Below are positions 53,583 to 62,578 of a stretch of DNA of 64,000 bases, one piece after another. The DNA comes from Sulfitobacter sp. SK011 (lineage in GTDB: Bacteria; Pseudomonadota; Alphaproteobacteria; Rhodobacterales; Rhodobacteraceae). The position numbers were made by a program, and so were the translations under genes. The first letter of the stretch is position 1. Every line of letters begins with the position of its first letter. Below the pieces are notes generated by a model, which had not been told where the DNA came from, made no database searches, and saw nothing but the letters and a program-made list of their open reading frames with translations. Location: contig NZ_CP025803.1 of NCBI RefSeq assembly GCF_003352065.1, positions 1,963,574-2,027,573 of the forward strand. The letters are read 5' to 3'.

Positions 53583-55337
53583 ATGAATAATTCGATGCGC
53601 CAAAGAGCCGCCCTTGTGCTGGCTTTCCTTGCGGTTGTGCTGGTCCTTGCTGGCGCAGTTTGGCGCTATGGCTACGTGAAGGGACTTGATCAGCTTGACG
53701 CGCGCGGTCAGGCCGATCTGGCATTGGCGGGGGACCGGTTGGTCGGGCAATTGCAGCGCTACCGGGATCTGGCGGTGTTGATGGCCGATCACCCCCAGAT
53801 CAAGGCACAGCTGGCAGGCACGGATGCGCGTGCAACCGCGCGGCTGCTGCAAGAGGTGGCCGACAAAACCGCAGCACTGGATGTTGCGGTGCTGGACAAA
53901 TCAGGCCGGGTCAGGGTTGCGGCGCAAAATGAATTTCCCCGCGACATGAGCGATCAAGCCCATGTTCAGCGCGCCTTGCGGGGCGCGTTGGGGTGGGGGC
54001 ATGGGCCGGGATTGCCCCTGACCAAACGGGCGTTTTATCATGCGGCACCGGTCTTTGATGCGGCGGGCCAGGTGCAGGGCGCGGTGGTGGTCATAACCGA
54101 TCTCAACGGCATTGACTACAATTGGCGCGGCACCAACCCGGCGGCGTTCTTTACCGATGATCAGGGCATCGTCTATATCTCAAACAGGTCCGAGTTGTTG
54201 TTCTGGCAAAGGCCCGAAGGCATGGCAGGCCTGGTCCCGCCTGTTGGTGCGCCCCCCGAATTTTCGGAGACGTACCCCGGCGGCCATGAGGTCTGGCATC
54301 TGGGCTGGGGGCGCTATTTGCCCGGTGATGCACTGCACCTGACGCGGGAGTTGCCGGTCATTGGCATGCGCGGCGAGGTGTTGCTGGATGTCAGTCAGGT
54401 CCGTGCCTTTGCGCTGTCACAGGCGCTTGCGTTTGCGGCGCTGTGCCTTGCCTTTGGGTCGCTGTTGTTCCTGGCCGCAGAGCGCAGGCGCGCCTTGGCC
54501 GGGGCCAACGTGCAGCTTGAGGGCCGGGTGGCAGAGCGCACACTGGCCTTGCGCGAAACCAATGCAAAGCTGCTGCGTGAGGCCGCTGAGCGCGAAGAGG
54601 CGCAAAAGGCATTGCGCCGCGCGCAGGACGATCTGGTGCAGGCGGGCAAGCTCAGTGCTTTGGGCCAGATGTCTGCGGGCATCAGCCATGAATTGAACCA
54701 GCCGCTGATGGCGATCCGGTCGTTTGCCGAAAACGCCGTGCAGTTCATGGAGCGTGGCGCGCCCGAGCGGGCCACCGAAAACCTGACCCGGATTTCGGAT
54801 ATGGCCCGGCGCATGGGGCGGATCATTCAGAACCTGCGCGCCTTTGCCCGTCAGGAAAACGGGCCGCAGGAAAATGTTGATCTGGGTGCGGTTCTGCAAT
54901 CGGCATTGGACCTGACCGAAGGACATATCGAAGACGCAGGGGTGCGCCTGGACTATGTGCCCCCTGACAGACCGCTGATGGTGCGTGGCGGCGAGGTGCG
55001 GTTGGGTCAGGTGTTTGTCAATCTGATCACCAATGCGGTTGATGCGATGGCCGCAAGTGAGGTCAAGACCCTGACTGTCACCGTTAGCGACGCGGATCCT
55101 TTGACCGTCAATTTTCGGGACACCGGACCGGGCATTGAAATGCCGGACAAGGTTTTTGACCCGTTCTACACAACGAAATCAGTGGGCAGCACCGGGGGCA
55201 TGGGACTGGGCCTGTCCATCAGCTATGGGATCGTTCAAAGCTTTGGCGGGCAGATCAGCGGCAGCAATATGTCTGAGGGTGGCGCGTTGTTCTCGGTGAC
55301 GCTTGAGCGGTCGTTAGAAGGGGCAAAAGCGGCATGA
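53583..55337 (+). CDS. dctB: C4-dicarboxylate sensor histidine kinase
   Basis: Membrane sensor of a two-component system for dicarboxylate uptake. Two membrane helices (about residues 7-27 and 275-300) bracket a periplasmic double-PAS-like sensor domain with the conserved YxxxG region AAFFTDDQGIVYISNRSELLF. The kinase has His in ISHELNQPLMAIRSF, N-box NLITNAVDAM, and G-boxes DTGPGIE and TGGMGLGLSI. A start at 53532 is also possible; neither has a strong Shine-Dalgarno. It overlaps dctD by 4 bp (ATGA). Confidence 0.9.
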   Translation: MNNSMRQRAALVLAFLAVVLVLAGAVWRYGYVKGLDQLDARGQADLALAGDRLVGQLQRYRDLAVLMADHPQIKAQLAGTDARATARLLQEVADKTAALDVAVLDKSGRVRVAAQNEFPRDMSDQAHVQRALRGALGWGHGPGLPLTKRAFYHAAPVFDAAGQVQGAVVVITDLNGIDYNWRGTNPAAFFTDDQGIVYISNRSELLFWQRPEGMAGLVPPVGAPPEFSETYPGGHEVWHLGWGRYLPGDALHLTRELPVIGMRGEVLLDVSQVRAFALSQALAFAALCLAFGSLLFLAAERRRALAGANVQLEGRVAERTLALRETNAKLLREAAEREEAQKALRRAQDDLVQAGKLSALGQMSAGISHELNQPLMAIRSFAENAVQFMERGAPERATENLTRISDMARRMGRIIQNLRAFARQENGPQENVDLGAVLQSALDLTEGHIEDAGVRLDYVPPDRPLMVRGGEVRLGQVFVNLITNAVDAMAASEVKTLTVTVSDADPLTVNFRDTGPGIEMPDKVFDPFYTTKSVGSTGGMGLGLSISYGIVQSFGGQISGSNMSEGGALFSVTLERSLEGAKAA

Positions 55338-56563
55338 TACGCACCGTTCTGTTGGTCGATGACGATGCGGCAGTGCGCGAGGCACTGGCGCAGACATTGG
55401 AATTGGCGGACATAAAGCCGCTTACGGCAGGGTCATTTGTGGCCGCCAAGGATCGGATCACCGACAAGTTTGAGGGCGTGATCCTGTCAGACATGCGGAT
55501 GCCGGGGCGCGATGGGTTTCATCTGTTGGACTATGCGCGCAAACAAGACCCCGATTTGCCCGTCATCTTGTTGACGGGCGAGGGCGACATTCCCATGGCG
55601 GTCGAGGCAATGGGCCAGGGCGCGTTTGGGTTTTTGGAAAAACCCTGTGCGCCTGCTGAATTGCTAAGCGTTCTGGAACGGGCGTTGAAAACCCGGGCGC
55701 TGGTGCTCGACAATCGCCGGCTGCGGCGCTTGGTTGAAACCGGTGATCCGGCGGCCCGGATGCTTTTTGGCACCTCTGATCTGGCCAATGCCCTGCGCAA
55801 ACAAGTGCGATTGGTGGCACAGACCGATGGGGATGTGCTGGTGACGGGCGCGGCCGGTGCGGGGGTGTCAAAGGTCGCCGAAGTGATCCATCTGAGTTCG
55901 ATCCGGTCCAAAGCACCTTTTGTCAAACGCGCCGCAGCCGGTTTAAGCCCGGACGCTCTGACCGACATTTTAAATGAGGCAGAAGGCGGCAGCCTTTTCA
56001 TCAATGAAATTGGACAGTTGCCCGCGCAACTTCAACTTACCCTGAGCGAAGCGGTGGAAGGCCGCACGCCGGTGCGCCTGATCGCGGGCAGCACGCAGGA
56101 TCTGGCGGCAGAGGTCAGCGCGGGACGTTTTAATGCCGATCTCTATTACCTGCTGGAGGTGCTGACCGTGCGTATTCCATCGCTTGCAGAGCGGCCCGAA
56201 GACATTCCGGTGATGTTTCGCCGCTATGTCGACATCGCCGCCGAACAATCTGGCCAAAGCGCCCCGGAGGTTACCCCGCAGATTGTGGGTGGGCTGATGG
56301 CGCGCGACTGGCCCGGAAATGCACGCGCATTGATGTCGGCAGCGATGCGGTTTGTGATGGGCCTGCCTGATGACGGCGAACAGGACGCTGCCCTTGGTCT
56401 GGCGGAACAGATGGCGCATGTGGAACAATCCCTGCTTGAGGCTGCCTTGCGCCGCGCACACGGTCAGGCCAGTGCGGCCGCAGAGGCGCTCAAGCTGCCG
56501 CGCAAGACATTCTATGACAAGCTCACGCGCTATGGGATCAAGACCGAAGACTTTCGCGACTGA
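55334..56563 (+). CDS. dctD: DctD-like response regulator with degenerate sigma54 module
   Basis: A 409-residue NtrC-family protein partnered with DctB. The receiver domain is intact (Asp53 in ILSDMRMPG, Lys103), as is the C-terminal Fis-type helix-turn-helix (about 380-402, AAEALKLPRKTFYDKLTRYGI). The central AAA+ domain is degenerate: Walker A reads GAAGAGVS (Lys replaced by Val178), Walker B is FINE (Asp to Asn224), and about twenty residues including the GAFTGA loop are missing between Leu213 and Glu215. It cannot contact sigma54 in the usual way. Rhodobacter NtrC without GAFTGA is a known parallel acting with sigma70. Confidence 0.9.
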   Translation: MIRTVLLVDDDAAVREALAQTLELADIKPLTAGSFVAAKDRITDKFEGVILSDMRMPGRDGFHLLDYARKQDPDLPVILLTGEGDIPMAVEAMGQGAFGFLEKPCAPAELLSVLERALKTRALVLDNRRLRRLVETGDPAARMLFGTSDLANALRKQVRLVAQTDGDVLVTGAAGAGVSKVAEVIHLSSIRSKAPFVKRAAAGLSPDALTDILNEAEGGSLFINEIGQLPAQLQLTLSEAVEGRTPVRLIAGSTQDLAAEVSAGRFNADLYYLLEVLTVRIPSLAERPEDIPVMFRRYVDIAAEQSGQSAPEVTPQIVGGLMARDWPGNARALMSAAMRFVMGLPDDGEQDAALGLAEQMAHVEQSLLEAALRRAHGQASAAAEALKLPRKTFYDKLTRYGIKTEDFRD

Positions 56564-56567
56564 ACCT

Positions 56568-56615
56568 GTGCGGAATCCCGCACAAAGGACGGCTCGTTCG
56601 TGCGGATTTTCGCAC
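56568..56615. promoter_or_regulatory. Two 16-bp palindromes upstream of dctP
   Basis: GTGCGGAATCCCGCAC (56568-56583) and GTGCGGATTTTCGCAC (56600-56615) start 32 bp apart, three helical turns. They lie just after dctD and about 190 bp before dctP, the position expected for tandem response-regulator sites. I see no TGGCAC-N5-TTGC sigma54 promoter between them and dctP. Confidence 0.75.
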
Positions 56616-56804
56616 AGACGGTGAATTTATGCGCCGGACGTATGTTAAGAAGTCCGCGTATCCATCTGAATTGCCATATGAATCGATCGCGCCCACATTG
56701 CGTCCAACACAACCTTGTGACCAGCGGTTTATCACGATCTTATGCTGTCAGCGCATTCATTCGGATGCCGAACCGACTGATTCTATACTCTGGGAGGAGA
56801 CACC

Positions 56805-57806
56805 ATGAAATTTTTGACCGCTGCCACTGTGGCCCTGACCCTTTCCGTCAGCGCCGGTGCTGTTGCCGCCGCGTGTGATGATGGCGAGATTGTCATCAAG
56901 CTGAGCCACGTTACAAACTCTGACAAACACCCCAAGGGTCTTGCTGCATCGCTGCTTGAGAGCCGTGTGAACGAGGAAATGAACGGTAAAGCCTGCATGG
57001 AAGTGTTCCCGAACTCGACACTTTATGACGATGATAAAGTGCTGGAAGCGATGTTGCAGGGCGACGTTCAGATGGCGGCACCGTCGCTGTCGAAATTCGA
57101 ACAGTTCACCAAAGTGTTCCGCATTTTCGATCTGCCTTTCGTGTTCAAGAACATTGCAGCCGTGGACGAGTTCCAGAATTCTGAAGCTGGCGCAAACATG
57201 AAGATGTCGATGGAGCGTCGCGGCCTTATAGGTCTGGCGTTCTGGCACAATGGCATGAAGCAGATGTCGGCCAACAGGCCACTGGTTCTGCCAACAGATG
57301 CCGCAGGCCTGAAATTCCGCGTGCAGCCATCTGAAGTAATCAAAGCACAGATGGAAGCAATTGGCGTGTCACCACAGCCGATGGCATTCTCTGAAGTGTA
57401 CGGCGCACTGCAGACAGGTGTTGTGGACGGACAGGAAAACACATGGTCGAACATCTATGGCCAGAAGTTCTTTGAAGTGCAGGACGGCTCGACCGAAACC
57501 AACCACGGTGTGCTTGACTACATGCTGGTTGTGTCAACCGACTGGTGGGACAGCCTGCCAGAAGATGTGCGCACACAATTGGCGACCATCGTCGAAGAGG
57601 TAACCATCGAGCGTAACGCGGCCGTTGGCCAGGTGGACATGGATGCCCGTCAGGCCATTCTGGACGCCGGTGGCAAGATTGTTGAGCTTAACGATGCACA
57701 GCGTCAGGCTTGGGTTGATGCGATGAAGCCGGTCTGGGACCAGTTTGTCGGTGATATCGGTCAGGAAAACATCGACGCCGCACAGGCGATCAACGCCGGG
57801 TTCTAA
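56805..57806 (+). CDS. dctP: TRAP transporter solute-binding protein, DctP type
   Basis: Periplasmic receptor for C4-dicarboxylates. The signal peptide covers about residues 1-23 (ends GAVAAA). The family features are IKLSHVTNSDKHPKG, the conserved Arg of the carboxylate site in FRVQPSEVIKAQMEAIG, and VDGQENTWSNIYGQKFFEVQ. It is 333 residues long. GGAGGA precedes the ATG. It is followed by a stable hairpin and the permease genes. Confidence 0.95.
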   Translation: MKFLTAATVALTLSVSAGAVAAACDDGEIVIKLSHVTNSDKHPKGLAASLLESRVNEEMNGKACMEVFPNSTLYDDDKVLEAMLQGDVQMAAPSLSKFEQFTKVFRIFDLPFVFKNIAAVDEFQNSEAGANMKMSMERRGLIGLAFWHNGMKQMSANRPLVLPTDAAGLKFRVQPSEVIKAQMEAIGVSPQPMAFSEVYGALQTGVVDGQENTWSNIYGQKFFEVQDGSTETNHGVLDYMLVVSTDWWDSLPEDVRTQLATIVEEVTIERNAAVGQVDMDARQAILDAGGKIVELNDAQRQAWVDAMKPVWDQFVGDIGQENIDAAQAINAGF

Positions 57807-57828
57807 GCCAAATTCGTTTTGCGATATT

Positions 57829-57857
57829 GTCCGGCCCCCATATACGTGGGGCCGGAC
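57829..57857 (+). terminator. Intercistronic hairpin between dctP and dctQ
   Basis: GTCCGGCCCC / GGGGCCGGAC form a perfect 10-bp stem with a 9-nt loop and no T-tract. Such hairpins commonly protect the binding-protein message or reduce read-through to the permease genes. Confidence 0.7.
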
Positions 57858-57895
57858 GATTTGACATATCTGTCATTCAAAGGGGGCGAGGGGCC

Positions 57896-58576
57896 ATGTC
57901 TTCTCATTATGAGCCACGGGGGCCTATGGGCCGTTTCGTGCACGAATTCGAGGAAACCGCAATTGCGCTGATCCTTGGCATCATGACGATCATCACATTC
58001 ATCAACGTGGTGCTGCGCTATGGGTTTAATACCGGCATCATCTGGGGTCTTGAGGCAGTGACGTTCCTGTTCGCCTGGCTGGTGCTGTTCGGCGTGAGTT
58101 ATGCGGTCAAAGTCACAGCGCATCTGGGCGTTGACGCGGTGATCAACCTTTTTGACAAGGGTCCGCGCAAGGTGCTGGCGGTGCTGGTGGGTGTCATCTG
58201 TATCATCTACTCGATCTTCCTGCTGAAGGGCGCGTGGGATTACTGGGCACCCTTTGCGGGGCTCGATGCCACATCAGGCCGCTGGTTCCCCACCGGGTTT
58301 GAAAACAGCCGCGATCAGGCATGGTACGAAGTGGCAGAAACGCCGATCCCGGATTGGCTGCGCTTTATTGAGCCTTTGATGAACCAAGGTGAAACCTACG
58401 AAAAACTGCCGCGTTTCATTCCCTATGCAATCCTGCCCATTGGCATGGCATTGTTGCTGTTTCGGTTCGTTCAGGCGACACTGCGGATCCTATCGGGCGA
58501 AAAAGAAAGCATGATCGTGAGCCACGAGGCCGAAGATGATGTCGACGCCGTCAAACACATGAACGCGGAAAGATAA
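57896..58576 (+). CDS. dctQ: TRAP transporter small permease subunit
   Basis: A 226-residue membrane subunit with four hydrophobic helices, recognised by EETAIALILGIMTIITFINVVLRYGFNTGIIWGLEAVTFLFAWLV. It is longer than typical DctQ because of a hydrophilic insert (about residues 120-180, ending before RFIPYAILPIGMALLLFRF). I start it at ATG 57896, behind AGGGGG. It pairs with DctM 4 bp downstream to form the sodium-coupled permease. Confidence 0.9.
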   Translation: MSSHYEPRGPMGRFVHEFEETAIALILGIMTIITFINVVLRYGFNTGIIWGLEAVTFLFAWLVLFGVSYAVKVTAHLGVDAVINLFDKGPRKVLAVLVGVICIIYSIFLLKGAWDYWAPFAGLDATSGRWFPTGFENSRDQAWYEVAETPIPDWLRFIEPLMNQGETYEKLPRFIPYAILPIGMALLLFRFVQATLRILSGEKESMIVSHEAEDDVDAVKHMNAER

Positions 58577-58580
58577 GATC

Positions 58581-59957
58581 ATGGAAGTATTTATTCTTTT
58601 CACGATGGTTGTCGGCCTGATGCTGATCGGTGTGCCCATTGCGGTGTCGCTTGGCATGTCGTCGATTCTGTTTTTGCTGGTTCTGAGTGACACCTCGCTG
58701 GCATCCATTGCCCAGACCTTGTTTCAGGCAATGGCAGGCCACTATACGCTGCTGGCGATCCCGTTCTTTATTCTCGCGTCGTCGTTCATGTCGACCGGGG
58801 GTGTGGCGAAACGGATCATCCGGTTTTCCATCGCACTTGTGGGCCATTTGCCCGGGGGTCTGGCGATTGCCGGTGTTTTTGCCTGTATGCTTTTTGCCGC
58901 CCTCTCTGGGTCATCGCCCGCGACAGTGGTTGCCATTGGTTCCATCGTGATCGCAGGGATGCGACAGGTGGGCTATACCAAGGATTTCGCGGCAGGTGTC
59001 ATCGCCAACGCCGGCACCTTGGGCATTCTGATCCCGCCGTCTATCGTGATGGTGGTCTATGCCTCCGCAACGGATGTGTCGGTGGGCCGGATGTTCCTCG
59101 CGGGGGTTATTCCGGGGCTGATGGCCGGCACCATGTTGATGGTGACCATTTACATCATGGCCAAGGTCAGGAACCTGCCCAAGGGTGAATGGCGCGGTTG
59201 GGGTGAGGCATTTGAGGCAGGCAAGGACGCCGGTTGGGGTCTGATGCTGATCGTGATCATCCTTGGCGGCATCTATGGCGGTATCTTTACCCCCACAGAA
59301 GCGGCAGCAGTGGCGGCGATTTACGCCTTTCTCATCGCGTGTTTTGTCTATCGCGATATGGGGCCGCTGCACGTCAAAGGTGACGGCACCAATATATCCC
59401 TGATCAACAAGCCAATGGCGCTGGTGTCGGTTTTCTGGCACCGCGATGTGCGCAATACATTGTTTGAGGCGGGCAAGCTGACGGTCACGCTGATGTTCAT
59501 CATCGCCAACGCGCTGATCCTCAAGCACGTGCTCACCGACGAACAGATCCCACAGCAGATTTCAGCCGCCATGCTGGATGCCGGGTTCGGCCCGATCATG
59601 TTCCTGATCATCGTCAATGTGATCTTGCTGATCGGCGGTCAGTTCATGGAGCCATCTGGCCTCTTGGTGATCGTGGCACCGCTGGTGTTCCCGATTGCGA
59701 TTGAACTTGGCATTGATCCGATCCATCTGGGCATCATCATGGTGGTCAACATGGAGATCGGGATGATCACGCCGCCTGTGGGTCTGAACCTCTTTGTAAC
59801 CTCAGGCGTGGCCAATATGCCGATGATGTCGGTGGTGCGCGCAGCGCTGCCGTTCACCGCCGTGCTCTTTGTGTTCCTGATCATGGTGACCTACATCCCG
59901 ATCATCTCCACATGGCTGCCGACGTTGATGATGGGGCCGGAACTGATCACCAAATAG
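58581..59957 (+). CDS. dctM: TRAP transporter large permease subunit
   Basis: A 458-residue transport subunit, IT-superfamily, with about twelve hydrophobic segments. Family blocks are IPFFILASSFMSTGGVAKRIIRF, FAALSGSSPATVVAIGSI, and GTLGILIPPSIVMVVYA in the first half, with their second-repeat counterparts IGMITPPVGLNLFV near the end. A central insertion (about residues 260-300) is longer than in the model DctM. It is the last gene of the operon and is followed by a terminator. Confidence 0.94.
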   Translation: MEVFILFTMVVGLMLIGVPIAVSLGMSSILFLLVLSDTSLASIAQTLFQAMAGHYTLLAIPFFILASSFMSTGGVAKRIIRFSIALVGHLPGGLAIAGVFACMLFAALSGSSPATVVAIGSIVIAGMRQVGYTKDFAAGVIANAGTLGILIPPSIVMVVYASATDVSVGRMFLAGVIPGLMAGTMLMVTIYIMAKVRNLPKGEWRGWGEAFEAGKDAGWGLMLIVIILGGIYGGIFTPTEAAAVAAIYAFLIACFVYRDMGPLHVKGDGTNISLINKPMALVSVFWHRDVRNTLFEAGKLTVTLMFIIANALILKHVLTDEQIPQQISAAMLDAGFGPIMFLIIVNVILLIGGQFMEPSGLLVIVAPLVFPIAIELGIDPIHLGIIMVVNMEIGMITPPVGLNLFVTSGVANMPMMSVVRAALPFTAVLFVFLIMVTYIPIISTWLPTLMMGPELITK

Positions 59958-59979
59958 CGCGGTTGCGCAGGACAATTTC

Positions 59980-60015
59980 AAAGGGCGGCATGTCAGATCG
60001 ACGTGCCGCCCTTTT
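59980..60015. terminator. Bidirectional terminator between dctM and tpiA
   Basis: AAAGGGCGGCA / TGCCGCCCTTT form an 11-bp stem with a 13-nt loop, T-rich on both sides, between the convergent genes. Confidence 0.85.
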
Positions 60016-60054
60016 GCCTGTGTGGTGCATCGGTATTTAAGAAAGGGTGAATTG

Positions 60055-60804
60055 TTAAGACGCAGCAAGGGCCGCGATGATGGGGGCAAAGTCGCTGGCC
60101 TTGAGGGAGGCACCGCCAACCAGCGCGCCGTCGACATTTTCCGCCTGGAATATGGTTTCCGCATTGTCGGGTTTGACCGACCCGCCGTAGAGCAGGGGGA
60201 TGGCATTGCCAATGTCATCGCCAAACCGGGTGATCAGCCGCGTTCGGATGAAATCATGCACTTCGATGATCTGCTCAAGGCTTGGGACCAGCCCTGTGCC
60301 GATGGCCCAGATCGGTTCATACGCAATGACGGTGTTGGTGGCGGTCATCGCATCGGGCAGGGACCCTGACAGCTGGCCACCGATGATATCCAGCGTGTTG
60401 TTGGCCGCGCGGTCCTCTCCGCTTTCACCGATGCACAGGATCGCGGTGAGGCCCGCGGCCCATGCGCATTTGACCTTTTGACGCACATCGCCGTTGGTCT
60501 CTTCATGGGCGTCGCGCCGTTCGGAATGGCCGACAATCACAAATGTGGCACCTGTATCCGCAACCATCGCGGCAGAAATATCGCCCGTGAATGCGCCAGA
60601 GGCCTGCATGTGGCAATCCTGTGCGCCGATATGGATGCCTGACGCCTTGGCCACTTCTGCCGCCCGGTAAAGCAGCGGCGCGGGCGGGCAGATCACCACG
60701 TCGGGACCATCTTGGACCAGATGAGGGGCCAGCGCCCCAAGCTCTGCCAGTGCGGCAGCAGTGCCATTCATTTTCCAGTTTCCGGCGGCTATTTTGCGTC
60801 GCAT
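60055..60804 (-). CDS. tpiA: Triose-phosphate isomerase
   Basis: Interconverts dihydroxyacetone phosphate and glyceraldehyde 3-phosphate. The 249-residue protein has the Lys of AAGNWKMNG, the electrophilic His in VIVGHSERR, the catalytic Glu in AYEPIWAIGTG, and the phosphate-binding LLYGGSVKPDN. I start it at ATG 60804, with AAAAGG upstream; an open extension further upstream lacks family sequence. It is divergent from the 2-oxoglutarate oxygenase gene. Confidence 0.96.
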   Translation of the reverse strand: MRRKIAAGNWKMNGTAAALAELGALAPHLVQDGPDVVICPPAPLLYRAAEVAKASGIHIGAQDCHMQASGAFTGDISAAMVADTGATFVIVGHSERRDAHEETNGDVRQKVKCAWAAGLTAILCIGESGEDRAANNTLDIIGGQLSGSLPDAMTATNTVIAYEPIWAIGTGLVPSLEQIIEVHDFIRTRLITRFGDDIGNAIPLLYGGSVKPDNAETIFQAENVDGALVGGASLKASDFAPIIAALAAS

Positions 60805-60925
60805 GAGGTGCCTTTTTCTAAAGTGTTGAATGCCTGAATAGCACCCGTGGCAGATCACGGCAACGAATAGGGTTTTGCATCCCGTCGATGCGCGTTAGGG
60901 AATGCGCGAAACGAGGAGTTCTGCA

Positions 60926-61831
60926 ATGATCCCGAGAATCGATTTGGTTCGCTTGAGCGGCGGTGATGCGCAGGCGCTGCGCGACATGCACGTGGCTGCA
61001 ACCGAAATTGGCTTCGCGACGGTCCATAACACCGCTCTGGATGGCGCGCGCGTGCGCGAGGTGATTGAGACTTACCGCGAGTTTTTCAAATTGCCTGAGG
61101 CGGATAAGGCCCCCTATGACATGTCCAAGACCGGCTCGAACCGGGGATGGGGCGCGGCAGGGTCCGAACAGGTCGACCCGGATGCGAACCCTGATTACAA
61201 ACAGTTCTTTGACAGCGGTTTAAGCCTGCCCAAGGATGATCCGCGGCTGAGCAATCCGTTTTATGCCGCGAACAGGTGGCCAGCCAAACCGAAAGGTTTT
61301 GAACAGATTATTGGGCGCTATTACACCGATGCCTGTGCTGTTGCGATGGCGGTGCTGCGCGGTGTTGCGCAATCAATTGATGCGCCGCGTGATGTGTTTG
61401 ACGGGGCATTTGATGCGCCGATGGCCTTGCTCAGGGGCAATTATTATCCGTCGCGCCCGGTGTGGGCCGGGGCCAAGGACTTTGGCATTGCCACCCATAC
61501 CGATTATGGCTGCCTGACGCTGCTTGCGACGGATGGATCACCGGGGCTGGAGGTGCGCAGGCGCGGGGGCGGCTGGATCCAGCTGAGTGCCGAACCCGGT
61601 GAGTTCATCATCAACTTTGGCGAGATGATGGAGTTTTGGAGCGACGGCGTGGTGCGCGCCACGCCGCACCGCGTGGTCGGCGGCAAGGCAGAGCGTATTT
61701 CGGTGCCGTTGTTCTTTAACCCAAGCCATGAAACCAACGTGGCCCCGTTGGGGTCGGATGAGGTGGTGCTGGCAGGCGATCATCTGTCGCGTCGCTATAA
61801 TGAGACCTACGTGCACCTGCAAAAGCGGTAG
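60926..61831 (+). CDS. 2-oxoglutarate/Fe(II)-dependent oxygenase, isopenicillin-N-synthase family
   Basis: A 301-residue double-stranded beta-helix oxygenase. Iron ligands are the His and Asp of ATHTDYGCLTLLA and the His of ATPHRVVGG; the co-substrate Arg is in ERISVPLFFNP (R-x-S). The N-terminal IDLVRLSGGDAQALRDMHVAATEIGFATVHN is the DIOX_N part. The substrate cannot be deduced; plant-like oxidases and flavanone-type enzymes share the fold. GAGGAG lies 7 nt before ATG 60926. Confidence 0.9.
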   Translation: MIPRIDLVRLSGGDAQALRDMHVAATEIGFATVHNTALDGARVREVIETYREFFKLPEADKAPYDMSKTGSNRGWGAAGSEQVDPDANPDYKQFFDSGLSLPKDDPRLSNPFYAANRWPAKPKGFEQIIGRYYTDACAVAMAVLRGVAQSIDAPRDVFDGAFDAPMALLRGNYYPSRPVWAGAKDFGIATHTDYGCLTLLATDGSPGLEVRRRGGGWIQLSAEPGEFIINFGEMMEFWSDGVVRATPHRVVGGKAERISVPLFFNPSHETNVAPLGSDEVVLAGDHLSRRYNETYVHLQKR

Positions 61832-61834
61832 ACG

Positions 61835-62164
61835 TCAGCGCAGCAGCGCAAGCGCCTCGCGGGCAAGCGCTGTGGCAAGGTCGGGATCATCAACAGCGGC
61901 ATCGGGCAATGTCCAGTATGGCATAGAGGACTCCGCACCGTTCTTGCGGGTATACGTCCATTTTTGCGCGCCCATTCCGCTGAGTTTGGCGTCAAAGGCG
62001 CTGTCTTGGGATTTGATCAATATCTGCGCATCGGACCGCATGAGTGCAAAGATCACGCCGTCCGCATAAATCCCCATGCCGCCGAACATGCGGCGGGTCG
62101 TGATATCTGGCAAGGCGCTGAACAGTTCTTTGGCAAAGGCGATATCCGCCTCAGCCAGGCTCAC
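61835..62164 (-). CDS. TfoX N-terminal domain protein
   Basis: A 109-residue protein with only the TfoX/Sxy N-terminal domain: ITTRRMFGGMGIYADGVIFALM and KWTYTRKNGAESSMPYWTLPDAA. Full TfoX controls competence in gammaproteobacteria, but single-domain forms in alphaproteobacteria have no assigned role. Its GTG start overlaps the stop of the iron-sulfur carrier gene (GTGA), indicating translational coupling. Confidence 0.85.
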   Translation of the reverse strand: MSLAEADIAFAKELFSALPDITTRRMFGGMGIYADGVIFALMRSDAQILIKSQDSAFDAKLSGMGAQKWTYTRKNGAESSMPYWTLPDAAVDDPDLATALAREALALLR

Positions 62165-62523
62165 TTGGTGGCGAGCGCGTCGTCGAACTTGATCGACTCT
62201 CCGCAGCCGCAGGCCTCGGTCACATTGGGGTTGCGGAATTTGAAGCCGGATTCGAGCAACGTCGTTTCATAGTCAATCTCGGTGCCGAAGAGAAACATCT
62301 GTGCCATCGGCGCGATCATCACCCGCGCGCCATCCTGTTCGACAACTTCATCGTTGGGGTCCGTCGCTTCGACGTATTCCATGGTGTATTCCATGCCTGC
62401 ACAGCCGCCCTTTTTGACGCCGATGCGCAGCCCTGCATGGCCTGCCGATTGCATGAGCTTTGCAATCTGGCTGGCGGCCTTTGGGGTCATGGTGACCGCT
62501 TGTTTGCCGGGGATGCCGAACAT
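62161..62523 (-). CDS. A-type iron-sulfur carrier protein (IscA/SufA/ErpA-like)
   Basis: Cluster carrier or scaffold of 120 residues. The three conserved cysteines are in GVKKGGCAGMEYTM and the C-terminal ACGCGESIKF, the standard A-type arrangement. The N-terminal AVTMTPKAASQIAKLM is also typical. The neighbours do not include suf genes, so which client set it serves is unknown. It is translationally coupled to the TfoX-like gene. Confidence 0.92.
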   Translation of the reverse strand: MFGIPGKQAVTMTPKAASQIAKLMQSAGHAGLRIGVKKGGCAGMEYTMEYVEATDPNDEVVEQDGARVMIAPMAQMFLFGTEIDYETTLLESGFKFRNPNVTEACGCGESIKFDDALATK

Positions 62524-62578
62524 GGTGTGTACTCCTATGCGCCTAAGATAGGCGCGGCGCGGTGCATTCTCAAGCGGT

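Noticed and set aside
56616..56804. sigma54 promoter for dctP
   Set aside because: No GG-N10-GC element close to TGGCAC-N5-TTGC was found by eye; a TATACT near 56784 is too close to the start codon to be a convincing -10.
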